A stretch of DNA of 64,000 nucleotides, taken from contig NW_024037070.1 in the NCBI RefSeq assembly GCF_015706575.1, positions 6,381,874-6,445,873 on the forward strand, given 5' to 3'. The notes under the pieces were generated by a model, which was not told the DNA's origin, made no database searches, and saw nothing but the letters and a program-made list of their open reading frames with translations. Positions 1 to 10,582 of the stretch are shown piece by piece. Position 1 is the first letter of the stretch, and the number at the start of each line of letters is the position of its first letter. The position numbers and the translations under genes are program-made. Origin of the DNA: Patiria miniata. Taxonomy: Eukaryota; Echinodermata; Asteroidea; Valvatida; Asterinidae.

Positions 1-898
1 CACCCAGCATACAGGCAGCAACATGTGAACCTCATCATTGCCTCACTGCATGTCCATCAGCATACATATTATTCAAATTAATCACGGCTGTGATTGGTCT
101 ATGCATCATTGGGCGGGGCTTAATGGATCGGGTCTGTTTATTGTACACATGCATGTTGATGCCTTAGGCTCACAAGCATACATGCCACACTTCATCTTGT
201 TGCATTATCACTCATTGCATGCTGAATCCTGTTGTTCACACCCACTTCTTTGTAAACTGGACTGATACATGCTCATACGTCAATGCTTCTTGAAGCTTCT
301 GATCAGCCATCTTGGAATCCCCAAAATATCACACTGTGACATCATTTCAACAACGACACCAGGAACTGACACTCAAGTGCGTGTGACTGCCTGGCACATG
401 CGCGTATTTTACAGAACCGCGTGATTTTCATTGTCACCAACTGATACCCGGCACACTGCGCCACTGTATGTGCGCGCTGATCTGTACATTTTCGTTTTGG
501 CGAACTGACACCGATCTTAATTTCACCAGTTTAAAGGGTTTCTAATCAAAATATATATGGATTGATTAAATTTGTGTCAAACTTTTCAAAGTGTTTTTCT
601 CTAAAATTGTATTGCCACAACAGGTTTGGGTGTCAATTCGTGAAAACGAAAATTGTTCTATTATACTTAAGTGTCCGATGTGCACGCGCTTACCCGAGTG
701 TCAGTTCAAGAAAACCGAATCGGTTGATTACTCGGTTTTCAGGAACTTACATCCACTTGCGCGTGAGTGTCAGTTTGTAGTGTCGGTGATGATTTCATCC
801 TGCAGCTATTGCGGTTTTTTTTTCACTAAAAAAATATCAATTTCTCTAAAGATCAATTACATTTTTGGATGCTTGCCAGTTTTGTGAATAGGATTGTT
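1..898. other. No gene or named repeat recognised
   Basis: Only short, compositionally random open frames. It could be intron of the gene whose last exon is at 4646. Confidence 0.4.
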
Positions 899-1831
899 TT
901 AATCTCAAAAGCTGGTCAGGAAATTCAATCGTTACTTTCGCTGCCTATCCAAAAAGTAACTGACAAATTGTTGTTGAAAACTTACTTGGTTTAAAGATGA
1001 TGATGACAATAAACTCCCTGTGTAATTATTCTTGCTGGCATGCTGTCAACTTGAAGAAAACAATAAAAAAAAGCCATGCATAAGTGGCGCATTTTTGGAA
1101 ATTTCAGTAAGTAGTTCGTTTTTTTACATCCGCGAATCCGTGAATGGGGGCGCGTGCATTGTGTCAAACGCTTGGTTGCTATTATTCGTCAGTTCAGTGC
1201 GTGACATAGTGTAGCTGCAATTGGCTATTAAAATGAGAACATGTTCCAGATGCTCATTTCGGGTGCTTTTAAAACATGACTCTGAAACTTTTGAATTGAA
1301 ATGGAGATCCTAGAATATTGTTTTCTCGGAATATACAGCATTCACAGAGCTAAAATTTCATCAGGTTAGTTGTTAAGGCCAAAAAAAAAAAGTCTCCGGT
1401 TTCTGGTATGGAGCTTGCCCCAAAAGTGGTGCGGCGACGCGGCTTCTTTTTTTTTTTTACCTGTTTTTTTTTTTTTTTTTGGCTTCAAATGTCGGCTGAT
1501 GACTGCAAATGGTGCCCGACTAAACTTAGTGCAAATATATGGGAGTCCAGAGAGGCCACATAAAGCTTATTCTCGATCATAACCCCATCTAAAAACACGT
1601 TAAAATTGTGCAGCAGCAGGATTCCAGTCAAACCATTGAGTTTAGCGGTTTTGAGACATCATCTTGTATTGAAAAAAAAACTTTTTCATTTTGCCGACGC
1701 GCATGGCTACGGCGACGCGCGCGCATACCAGAAACCGGAGACTTTTTTTTTTTGGCCTAAGCACTGGTCTTTAGATTTTTAGGACTTTTGTTGCTTCAAA
1801 TGGGAAAAAAAAAATGAAAAAATGACTAATG
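899..1831 (+). repeat. R2 inverted-repeat element, copy 1, interrupted by R1
   Basis: It resembles the intact R2 copy at 22785-23301 along its length: AAAAGTAACTG, AACTCCCTGTG, TTCATCAGGTTAGTTG, then TTTGTTGCTTCAAA. An R1 element is inserted between the last two blocks. The left terminus has diverged. Confidence 0.6.
1377..1757 (+). mobile_element. R1 MITE, copy 1 (PIF/Harbinger-like ends), nested in R2
   Basis: Inverted termini read GGCC, a run of A, then AGTCTCCGGTTTCTGGTATG. The flanking direct repeat is TAA on both sides (1374-1376, 1758-1760). A 3-bp TWA target duplication is the PIF/Harbinger habit. No transposase. The interior shares TGTCGGCTGATGACTGCAAA with the other two copies. Confidence 0.75.
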
Positions 1832-2557
1832 ATGTACCCTACCTTTAATCTTAAAGAAGAGATCCAATACCAACTACCCATAAAAAAACTTATGTTTACC
1901 GTGCGTGTGTTGTGGGTGTTCCAAGATGGCGGACGACTACTTCAGTGCGTTTGCATTGACCAGTCCAGTTGGTACAGAGGGCAGTTGTTGTTCATCATTC
2001 CATTGTTAAATTTCTTAACTCACACCTACTTCACTCCTTACCTTGCATGCATTTCCCAGTGTTGGATGGGTAAGTTTATCAAGACACTTGTTATATAACC
2101 GTTCACCCATTGGAACTTCGTCTGCTTTAATACTGATCACAATTTTCCCTGTGTGAAACAGTCACTGAAATTTGTTGTCATTTTTTTTCCCACTGTACTG
2201 TAGTGCTGTGCATATTCAAATAATTTAGAATTTGATTATTCGAACTTGGATTTGATCAAATATAAAAATTTATTTGTAATTTTGTTATTATTTTTTGTGA
2301 CTTGGTCTATATTTTTCTCTTGCGTGAATTTCAAATTGCCTGTGCCTCCTAATCATCCCCTTCCTTTGTTGCACAGCCCGCATTGTCTAAATTCTTCAAT
2401 ACAATGTACTAATGATCTCTCTGGTAATTAACTAATTAACTTTGTTTGAGTCCTCTGTTGTGATACTGCTAGCCGTTTTGAGTGTACGTTTTTGTACTAG
2501 ACATGACTGATCCAGATCCAGAATTCAATTATTTGAAAGCTCTGAGTGGAGACCTGG
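1832..2557. other. No supported gene
   Basis: It holds a 27-codon frame from an ATG with good context (AAGATGGCGG, 1926-2009) and a donor-like GGTAAGT at 2069. Nothing joins them in frame. Confidence 0.3.
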
Positions 2558-2690
2558 GTCCAATTTCATAGTGCTGCTAAGCACACAATTTTCTGCTAAC
2601 ACAGCCTCTGTCTATTTCACTCTTATCAGTAAGCACAGCAAAAGGCACGCTTACTTTTAATAGTTCAATTTGTATGTCTTTCCGGTAATG
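2558..2690 (+). repeat. Partial copy of the CAGGGCCCAATTTCATAGAG element
   Basis: TCCAATTTCATAGTGCTGCT followed by AAGCACA matches the left end of the full element at 63535-63773. The right end is not recognisable. Confidence 0.5.
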
Positions 2691-2709
2691 AAACCAAGGA
2701 CAGTCTCAA

Positions 2710-2965
2710 AAGTGCCCTATAGGCACTGCAGCTTGCAAGCCTTTAAGAAACCTGTCGAATTAGGAAGACAATGAGAAGAAATCACAGTTTTAGAGGTGGG
2801 AGGAAAACCCCAGAAGAATATTCTGGGTAAAACCCACGGAATCAGGTAGGGACTGAAACCCCAATCCACATGAGGTCCGGGCAGGAATCGAACCCGGGCC
2901 ATAACGGTGGAATTAAGGCGAGGAGAGCAACCATGGCATCAACCTTGACTCTCTTATCTCATAGG
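2710..2965 (-). mobile_element. tRNA-derived SINE, minus strand
   Basis: On the minus strand a tRNA-like head carries a perfect B box (GGTTCGATTCC, plus-strand 2884-2894) inside CCCGGGTTCGATTCCTGCCC. A weaker A box lies 30-40 bp upstream, and a non-tRNA body follows. Confidence 0.55.
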
Positions 2966-3059
2966 AAAAAGTTGCTTAAATCGCAAAACAAAATGCTGAA
3001 AATAACACCAATGAGGTATAACAAAATGTGGGAATGCTGCGTAGCACTGTGTATAGAGC

Positions 3060-3233
3060 ATAGAAAATTAAAAGTTACTGTAGATCAGTGCTCATCGGAT
3101 TAGCTGTTGTCCCGAGCTTTCGGATCTCTGTCCTTCTTCAAAAACACCCCATGAAGAAGGACGGAGGTCTGAAAGCTCGGGTACAACAGCTAATCCAGTG
3201 AGCACTGATCTACATTAACTTTTAATTTTCTAT
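3060..3233. repeat. 174-bp hairpin element
   Basis: Two arms of about 75 bp (ATAGAAAATTAAAAGTTA ... TAACTTTTAATTTTCTAT) with few mismatches, around a short AAAACACCCCATG loop. Confidence 0.7.
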
Positions 3234-3816
3234 ACCCATGAGGTATGCTCTACATTTTTTTAGGCCCGAGTGCCAAAGTTCCCAAGGCTAGATTTGGTCC
3301 ATCTTGCTCATGGCGCCCTCTATTACCGCAGTGGTTTGACTACGTATTTGTTTATGGTGTAAATCAAGGACACACACGTACAACATCATCGATGAATCGA
3401 GGACAGAAACCAAATCAAGAACTCCTCCGTTGGAAAACGTGTACAAAGCCAATGAGAGTTGTTGCAAAAAAGTTTAAGTACAAACAAAGGAATCAAGGGA
3501 AGAGGAACAAAAGAAAATCCTTGATTTACAAAAATTACACCATAAACAAACATAAGTGTACTTACTAGACTAGGGGTGTGTACCGGAACTAGGTTCCCAA
3601 GGAACCCGTCTGCTAAAGTCAGGAACTGGTTCCCGATTATGGGATTGGGTACCCGTAACCAACTTTCATTACTGAGTTACTTCTCAGACCATGAAAAAGA
3701 AAACTTTTGAATGCCATTTATGGAAAAATCGAACTGAAAACCAGGCTATGCTAAAAATCAAAACAAATGCTGTGTTGATGTGTGTTTTAACGTGCAACAG
3801 CTGATGCTCACTATAA

Positions 3817-4354
3817 AGCCAAAAAAAACTGTCCGTTTTCTGGTATGTGTGTCGGCAAAATAAGAAAAAGAATGTTTCAATATAAGATGATGTCTCAAAA
3901 CCACCAAACTCACTGGTTTGACTGAAATCCTGCTGCTGCACAATTTTAACGTGTCTTTAGATGGGGTTACGATCGAGTATAAGCTTTATGTGGCCTCTCT
4001 GCAGGGCTCCCATATATTTTGCACTAAATTTAGTTGGGCACCATTTGCAGAGGGTGTTGTAATTTTGTAATTATGCGTCTGGAATTAGCCAGACTGACGG
4101 AGCGATGGTCGTGTATCTGGAACCTGTAAACGCTGTTTAATTAGCTCAATATACTTCTCAAGCCTTATGGCCTTACTGAGGTCACCTCAAGCTACACTCT
4201 GAAGGAATTTGAGGTTTTAAAGGGATCAAAGGGTCATCTGCAACATCAGCCGACATTTGAAGAGAAAAAAAAGTTGGGTAAAAAACCCACATCGCCGCAC
4301 CACTTTTGGGGCAAGCTCCATACCAGAAACCGGAGACTTTTTGGGGGGGGGGCC
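3817..4354 (-). mobile_element. R1 MITE, copy 2, inverted and expanded
   Basis: Same ends and interior as copy 1 in reverse orientation, with roughly 190 bp extra after the GGGCACCATTTGCAG block. The right flank has TTA. Confidence 0.7.
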
Positions 4355-4645
4355 TTAAGCCCTTCAGACAACTTCTGGGAGTTGAATTTTGGGGGGTGGG
4401 GTTTCTTTTACGGGTACTGAAGTTACCGTGTGTTACTACTTCAATAGGGTACGCGGTTCACGTACTACCCATAAATGCACACCACTATCATGACTATACT
4501 GCATTAGGGGAACTAAATCTCCAATCTAGAACCGAGACTAGTTCAGTTGAACTTATTACAAATTTTAAAAGAATAAGTATTGCCAATCAATATTGACACT
4601 ATGTGCATTCCGTCTTTTTTCCCCCCGGCCATTTTTTGCTTGCAG

Positions 4646-4923
4646 TGCGTCAGTTCACGATACTGAGCTTTGGGGAGACTGGGCTGAATCACCCGCTAAG
4701 TTCTCCAACGAACCAAATGAGTTCTAACTACCACGAGGACGGCACCACAGTGGTCACCGACAACCCTATCATCACGCGCCACACGCCCACAGGTGGCGCC
4801 GGTGCCCCGCGGTCCACTTACTCCCGGACAAGCCGTCATCAGGTTACCAGTCATCCGTCCACACCGGGCAGTCACATATCCTCGCAGAAATCGGCCACGG
4901 TCGCTAGGGACAGTGACACGTGA
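4646..4923 (+). CDS. Probable terminal coding exon of an unidentified gene
   Basis: An acceptor (cttgcag, ending 4645) opens a frame that runs about 92 codons to a TGA at 4921-4923. The reading frame needs one base from the preceding exon. The first residues read VRQFTILSFGETGLNHPL. The rest is a hydrophilic tail rich in Ser, Thr, Pro, His and Arg, ending in RDSDT, with no hydrophobic segment. Codon use is GC-richer than the surrounding AT-rich DNA, and a canonical AATAAA follows 233 bp after the stop, so a real 3' end is likely. I found no convincing upstream exon in the window; the 5' part may lie before position 1. The tail resembles a disordered cytoplasmic C-terminus, but I cannot assign a family. 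Confidence 0.6.
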
Positions 4924-5155
4924 GAACGATGATTGTGTCATATTTGAAGAAAAATATATATAAAAGCTATCTTCAGGGTTTAAATATTGAGTGCAAGTGT
5001 TGCACCGCCACGTCGTGTGTGTCCGTCCAGTAAATAGATAATGCGGTGCACATCAGATACTTGTAAATGATTTCTCACGGCGATGTTTTAAGCAAGTAGC
5101 TGAAACATGAAAAGAAGTGTGCCTGTTTTGCCTTTTAAGTGTCATGTGGAAAAGA

Positions 5156-5161
5156 AATAAA
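5156..5161 (+). promoter_or_regulatory. Poly(A) signal AATAAA for the 4646-4923 exon
   Basis: Canonical hexamer 233 bp downstream of the TGA, in AT-rich sequence. It fits a short 3' UTR. Confidence 0.5.
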
Positions 5162-5304
5162 ACGTATAACCAGGGCTTCAGTTGGGTGTCCACAACTTTG
5201 GTGTGACAACAATGGAAATTGCTGAAGAGTTTAATTAGGAGTTAAAGGGGCATGGGTTTGCATCACTAGTATAGGCGTGAGTAAAATTTGGTAATAATTA
5301 AATT

Positions 5305-5925
5305 CATAAGTACCTAAGACAGTTTACCCATTCCTATTGGTCGGGAGTCTGTCACATGGCATGGTCTTAAACAGTTGATAAAACACCAGCTGGCTGATTT
5401 AAACACTTTCCGGTGTCACATGAAATTTGGACTTCGATGAAGTCTGGTCCCTTTCACCCTTTTATTGGTTGAACGTTCACAATCGTCACTTGGGCATATG
5501 AGCAATACTACCAATGAGTCCGTATTTCATAGTCCTAAATTCACACTATACCGGCACCGCTGCGTTCTGCGCCACATTGCGCAGTACACACCATGTGCGC
5601 AGTACACACCATGTGCGTGCCAATCTCCATATAAGGAGTTGTTTACGACTACTCGCAAGAGCACATACCATAACATAGCTAGAGGGGTGTTGCGAAAAAC
5701 ATGAAATTGAACCGAACCGTCGGAAATTTATAATTTTTGACTTCTTTTGACTTCTTGACCGAAAAGGTATTTTTTAAATGGGAATAAATATGTGCTTGGC
5801 CAGTAAGTCTGGCTTAGGGCCTGGTCACCGATACTATCCCTAGCCGGCGTCCATTTCTCCAAGCCGGTCTAAAACTGATTGTTTAAAACCTGCCAAGCAC
5901 ATTTTATTCCCTTAATAAGAATATC
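5305..5925 (-). repeat. R9 repeat, copy in reverse orientation
   Basis: Inverted relative to 57430-57950. Shared blocks: CCCATTCCTATTGGTCG, ACCGGCACCGCTGCGTTCTG and CCAATCTCCATATAAGGAGTTG, plus the terminal TGTGCTTGGCCAG. It produces only short frames. Confidence 0.65.
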
Positions 5926-7006
5926 CACCGAGACCCCTACATCGCATAAGGTCCGTTACAAATTGAGTGTCCTACGGGGTGTCTTAAAATTTATGCCTCG
6001 ACATTCCTCGCGCTAAAACATGGAATCCCACGGAAACACATCTGAAAGTTTTCTGAAATTTGTGCATTTCGGATTATAATTTTTGGGAAAGGACATGACG
6101 ATGTGAACATTCTACCACTGACACGTGTCTTCCTTTGGGTTCAGAAATAAACAATTTCTTGGAGTTTTGTACTTAATTGGCTGGTCCACTTTTCTTGTTT
6201 TCTATCCAATGTTTAACTCTTACAGATGAGCAATAATTTTCTAAAATATTTTATTTCCTCAATTATAGTGTTGTTAGGGATGTGTTTAATAGGAAAAAAA
6301 ATGAATCCGTCCACATTTTTCATACATTGTACATGTATTTGGTGCCTTATAATTTAAGAGTAAATGAAGAAATGTACATGTAGGTGCTAGTCACATAGTA
6401 CATAGTGACTGTGTTAACCAGTTCGCGCCGGGATTATTTTGACAAGAACAGAACGAGGTGTGGGATTACTTTTCGCGCAACATCAAGCCAGGTGGGTTGA
6501 AGCCATCACCATCTCATGATCTGGCAGCACACTCATATTTCCAGCCTCGCTCGCTGCGAGCGGGTTGCCGACGGATATTTCCGGCCTCGCTCCCTGTGTG
6601 TTCATCTGTCCTCCGTTCCGAATACCGCAAAACCTTTGCGTGTATACATGTATATACACGTCATCCGACACAAACTGGTTAAACCGTTGATGTGTGTCTA
6701 CATGTAAATGTATGGTTTGATGTAAAAGTTGTGTCAAATGAAAATTTACAGTTGCGGGAAAATGTTTTTCAAGACTTAACTTTTGGTTACACATTTTGTT
6801 TTGCTTGTTTTTTGGGGGTAAGATAGGTATTCCATGAGCTCTGTGAAATTTGTCCAAAACATGGAGTTTACAAATATCTTTATTAAAATTATTGCCTGTG
6901 AAGGTTTGAAAAGTTTGCTTTATGTATAAAAAAAAGTGGTGGAAAAAAATCTTGTGGACAATCAAAATTTTATGAATTACATTTTCTTTTCATAAGTAAA
7001 CTTTGT
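5926..7006. other. No supported gene
   Basis: AT-rich. Short open frames on both strands around 6460-6965 have no splice context or recognisable domain. Confidence 0.4.
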
Positions 7007-7518
7007 TTTAACTCTTTCAGTGCCAAAGTCGTACATGTACGAGGTATATTTGTTAGTTCGACAGTGCCAACCTCGTACATGTACGAGGTAATGTTCGTAA
7101 TCAAAATCGTTAAACCTCGTGCAATTGTAAGGGGTAGAGTAAGCATATTATCACAAGGGGGCGCTCTCGCTCTTTTTAATAATATCATTTTTTCATTCAG
7201 GTAGGACCTGTATTTATTTGTTTCATTCGAGTTCTTGCGAGAGGGCGCAGCACTGACACTCGTATTTTCTGCAAAAAGTGCGGAATTCCCCTGTGTGCAC
7301 TGTGCAGGACAGTGTTTCAGGGTGTATCTCTATGTATTTGACTACTATTGACTTTCCAATATACCAAGGATATACCAGAGAGCAACAACAACAAATTTAG
7401 TGAGTAAAACTTATTTACCCTTTTTTTTACAGAATTTTGAACAATTTCAAAAAATGCTCGAAGTTGGGCACTTAAGGGTTAAACTTTTCAAATTTCGCGG
7501 GCACTGAAAGAGTTTAAA
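7007..7518. mobile_element. 512-bp inverted-repeat element with TTTAACTCTTTCAGTGCC ends
   Basis: The left end TTTAACTCTTTCAGTGCC is mirrored by GGGCACTGAAAGAGTTTAAA at the right. Inside are two copies of the palindrome CGTACATGTACG (7031-7042 and 7075-7086), each followed by AGG. Confidence 0.65.
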
Positions 7519-7689
7519 TGGATGCAGGATTGTCCCAATTATGATGGTACATGTATGGTGGCGCCTGGAAGTATATCATACTAGTACTTGTTTCTTGTTT
7601 AAGTGGTTTGCACAAGGGTCTTTCTACAAATGTGGGTCCAATTTATCCTGTCCATGTTACATCTGACATCTATGATTTTTGTTATTCTG

Positions 7690-7850
7690 GATGCACTAAA
7701 CCCCAACTTTCTAGGTATTTTTGCTAGGATGCAACCCCAATCCTGCAAAACCTTGCAACTACATGTACCTCCATGCAAAAGCTTCATACAGCCTCAATCC
7801 TGCAAGGGGGACCATTGCCTCAGTCCTACAAAATCCTCCAGCAACAACGG
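7690..7850 (+). repeat. R3 element, truncated copy
   Basis: CTAGGTATTTTTGCTAGGAT, CCCAATCCTGCAAAACC and CTACAAAATCCTCCAGCAA match the R3 copies in the NFS1 introns. No matching right end. Confidence 0.5.
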
Positions 7851-7887
7851 TGGTGTAGCCAAGGGGGGGGGGGGGGGGGGGGCACAA

Positions 7888-8167
7888 ATTCGACGTGCCC
7901 CCCCCTCCCCCCACCAAAATACAATAATGCCCCTTTTCCTTCCCCAACCAAAAAAGGTTTTATGAAGTTGTAATTTTCTTTCCAGTAGTCATGGTAGTGA
8001 ATGACAATTAGGTGAAGCAAATGACATACCCAATGTAAATTTACGTGCCCCCCCCCCACCAAAATACTGATAATGCCCCTTTTCTTTCCCCAACCAAACA
8101 GGGTTTTTGTAAGTTGTATTTGTTCCAGTGGTGAATAGTGATCATGTGAAGCAGACGACCTACCCAA
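7888..8167. repeat. Two tandem copies of a ~140-bp unit
   Basis: Both start with CCCCACCAAAATAC and TAATGCCCCTTTTC and continue through GTGAAGCA and ACCTACCC/ACATACCC. The copies begin near 7910 and 8057. They are preceded by a G run at 7862-7882. Confidence 0.6.
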
Positions 8168-9087
8168 TAAATTTAAATTAGTTTGAAGTCATCCTAAATG
8201 ACACCTGAATGGCAGCATGATAAAGTTCAGCGGTAACAGGGACAGGAATAATTGTCACTTTGGACTTTTAAGTCCAGAATGACCCCTACTTGTAATTATA
8301 TACAGTGCGGTTTATATTTAGTCTTGATTGACCCTATTCTGTAGTATATACTTGTACACATCAGATTTTATGTGTAAATAAAAAGAGTGTGTTTATTTCA
8401 CTGTCACGTCACCTGAAAATGTCAGTTTTTAAAATTTATTTTGGCCTTCTTGTAGAATCTTGTAACTTCTTAAGAGTGTGATATTGGACTTAATTTGACA
8501 AAACTTTAAAGATGCGTACATTTGTACATACATGAATGAGAGCATGTGTACAACCCGGCTTGGGCAATTCCAATTTTTTTGGAATCTGTCCCGAGTACAT
8601 ACAGGTGTTCTAATCCAATTCTGTCCATCTACCCCCCCCCCCAAAAAAAACACAGCGAGGATAGACCTTCATTTCACCTTATCAACCGGAATTAATTTCT
8701 TAAGTCCCTTTCCGGATTCCAAGTTTGTAATTGATTATATTCGATTCTGACCTGAGATCGCCCAAGCCTGGAATTGTCATTTCCATATTTTTGTTCAAAA
8801 TCCACCGTCCACATGTTGTCACAAGCAGGCTTTGCTGATGTGCGTTAAGTTTCCTTACAACTCTTCTTTGACAAAGCAATAATTCACCAACCTGGTTCTC
8901 AACGACAAATCAGATAAACACATTTATGACAAAATTAAATCTCACAGAATCCAAGTAATTTATTCTCTACATTTCTTGCCAAAAACAACTCGAGTTAAAA
9001 CTCTTAACAAATGTGCTCCTTCCTATCCCTAATGTTCTTCCTCTATCCCTAAACAAGTGCTTTCCCTGACCATTTTAAAACAAATAC
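8168..9087. other. No supported gene or repeat
   Basis: Only short frames; one poly-C/poly-A junction at 8632-8650. Confidence 0.4.
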
Positions 9088-9232
9088 CAGGCATGCAACT
9101 GGGAATTTAAGGAAAAAACGAGGAAATTCCAAAATACACAAGACTTTGTACAGCATTTTTCAATTTGTGATGGCATTCATGAGAAGTAAAAAACGAGAAA
9201 ATCAGCGGATCCGAGGAAAAGTTGCATGTCTG
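9088..9232 (+). mobile_element. R5 MITE (145 bp), copy 1
   Basis: Termini CAGGCATGCAA and TTGCATGTCTG. It is an inverted copy of 17320-17462, sharing CGGATCCGAGGAAAA, TGATGGCATTCATGAG and ACAAGACTTTGTACA. The flanks ACAAATAC and ATTAATAC may be a worn 8-bp target duplication. Confidence 0.7.
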
Positions 9233-10022
9233 ATTAATACATGTACACAGCACGTGAGCATAAAAAAACTTTTACTGAAAGAGGTAAATTTTACTGAAAG
9301 AGTGAAAATTTTACTGAAAGAGGATTCTGAAAAACTGAAAAAAACGTAAAACAAAAAGATTTTGGAGTATATCAGGGTTCCAGTAAAGCAATCAAAACGT
9401 GACAAAAACAAAAATACCTTTCCCCCCCCCCAAAAACCACCACCCCTTTTGTCTATGACAGCAGCAGTTGTACATGTACATGTATGTAGGCTTACCAGTG
9501 CTGATGTTTAGCGGCGTGTACAGAACTCATGGTGTTTTTGTCAACGTGTTTTATTTCTCCATGCATGCCATGGCGTCAGCAGGGGCAGGCAAGCTAGTAC
9601 TAGTACAATGTTTTGGTACATGTACGCGGGGGTGCCAGAAAAGATTTGTTCTTGTCCCACATCTCGATTAAACTTTTAAGAAAAAAAACACCCCCGAAGT
9701 ACCCAAAAATGTGTATACCTCGTTTATTAATCAAAGTTTCAGAAAAAAACGTGTAGCTTTTTCCTTATTTTTTTTTCCGGACAACTGGTAAAAGTTTAAA
9801 GTGTGCTAGGATAATTGTAACTCGTGCCACTGTCAAATGTAAAATCACGGACTCGTAAGTAACATGAAAAGAAAAACTGTCACGGGTGACTTGGCAAGGT
9901 CTCCATGCCATTCCACTTTCCAGTGCAGCACAGTGGTGAATTTGAGATGAGAAAAATGCCTACAGTTACAAGTGTGGCTTGGGGGGGGGGGGGGCATCAA
10001 GGCATTTAATTTAAGGTCGTAA
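9233..10022. other. No supported gene
   Basis: It holds a short threefold TTTTACTGAAAGAG tandem repeat (9269-9322) and G/C runs at 9423 and 9979. Confidence 0.4.
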
Positions 10023-10028
10023 TTTATT
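10023..10028 (-). promoter_or_regulatory. Candidate poly(A) signal for PDP1
   Basis: TTTATT on the plus strand reads AATAAA on the minus strand, about 555 bp past the PDP1 stop. Another copy lies at 9723-9728, so the actual 3' end is not settled. Confidence 0.35.
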
Positions 10029-10582
10029 AATTCCGTGTATATGTATTTTCCAGCAAGAAAATGTCATTGCCTTCCCATGAAACTCGCTCATACATCTGAA
10101 AATTACATGTGTACCTTATTTGTATAAAGCACTTTCCAGATGCAGTGTGCACATAACCGAACTACAGAGCAAGGGTGACCAAGCCTATATTTGTAATTAA
10201 TTAATTAACCCTCCTACTATTTAAGAGGTCACCAATGGTCAAAATTTTCTTCCTCACCTCCTGGCCTACTGTGTACAAACCAATGGGGGTCTAGACCAAT
10301 ATTGACCCAAGTAACAAGGTTGACAATGCATGTTTCCATAGGAGGGTCAATCGTCAAAATGTGTTAAATAATTAAACTCATTTGGCATTTTCAACGACAA
10401 TTAGAACTCGATTAGTAATTCTTCTACATAGAATGGCATGTTGCTTTTAGTAATTTTTTAATCTCAACACCAACAGGCCATGCCAGCAAATTCTTAAAAG
10501 GATCTGAATCCAAAAACCTTCATACATGCTGTAGATGAACAATGAATCAAAATTTCTTTTCAGTCTGTGTGCGACTCTGTTT

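Noticed and set aside
1926..2009. Short frame from a strong-context ATG (AAGATGGCGG)
   Set aside because: It stops after 27 codons, and the donor-like GGTAAGT at 2069 lies past the stop, so it cannot be a coding first exon as it stands.
3150..3190. Hammerhead-ribozyme-like string (ATGAAGAAGG ... CTGAAAGC)
   Set aside because: The invariant CUGAUGA core is not present (CCCATGA instead), so no active ribozyme is supported.
6483..6965. 160-codon minus-strand open frame
   Set aside because: Many His, Lys and Phe residues from AT-rich DNA, no domain, no splice or poly(A) context.
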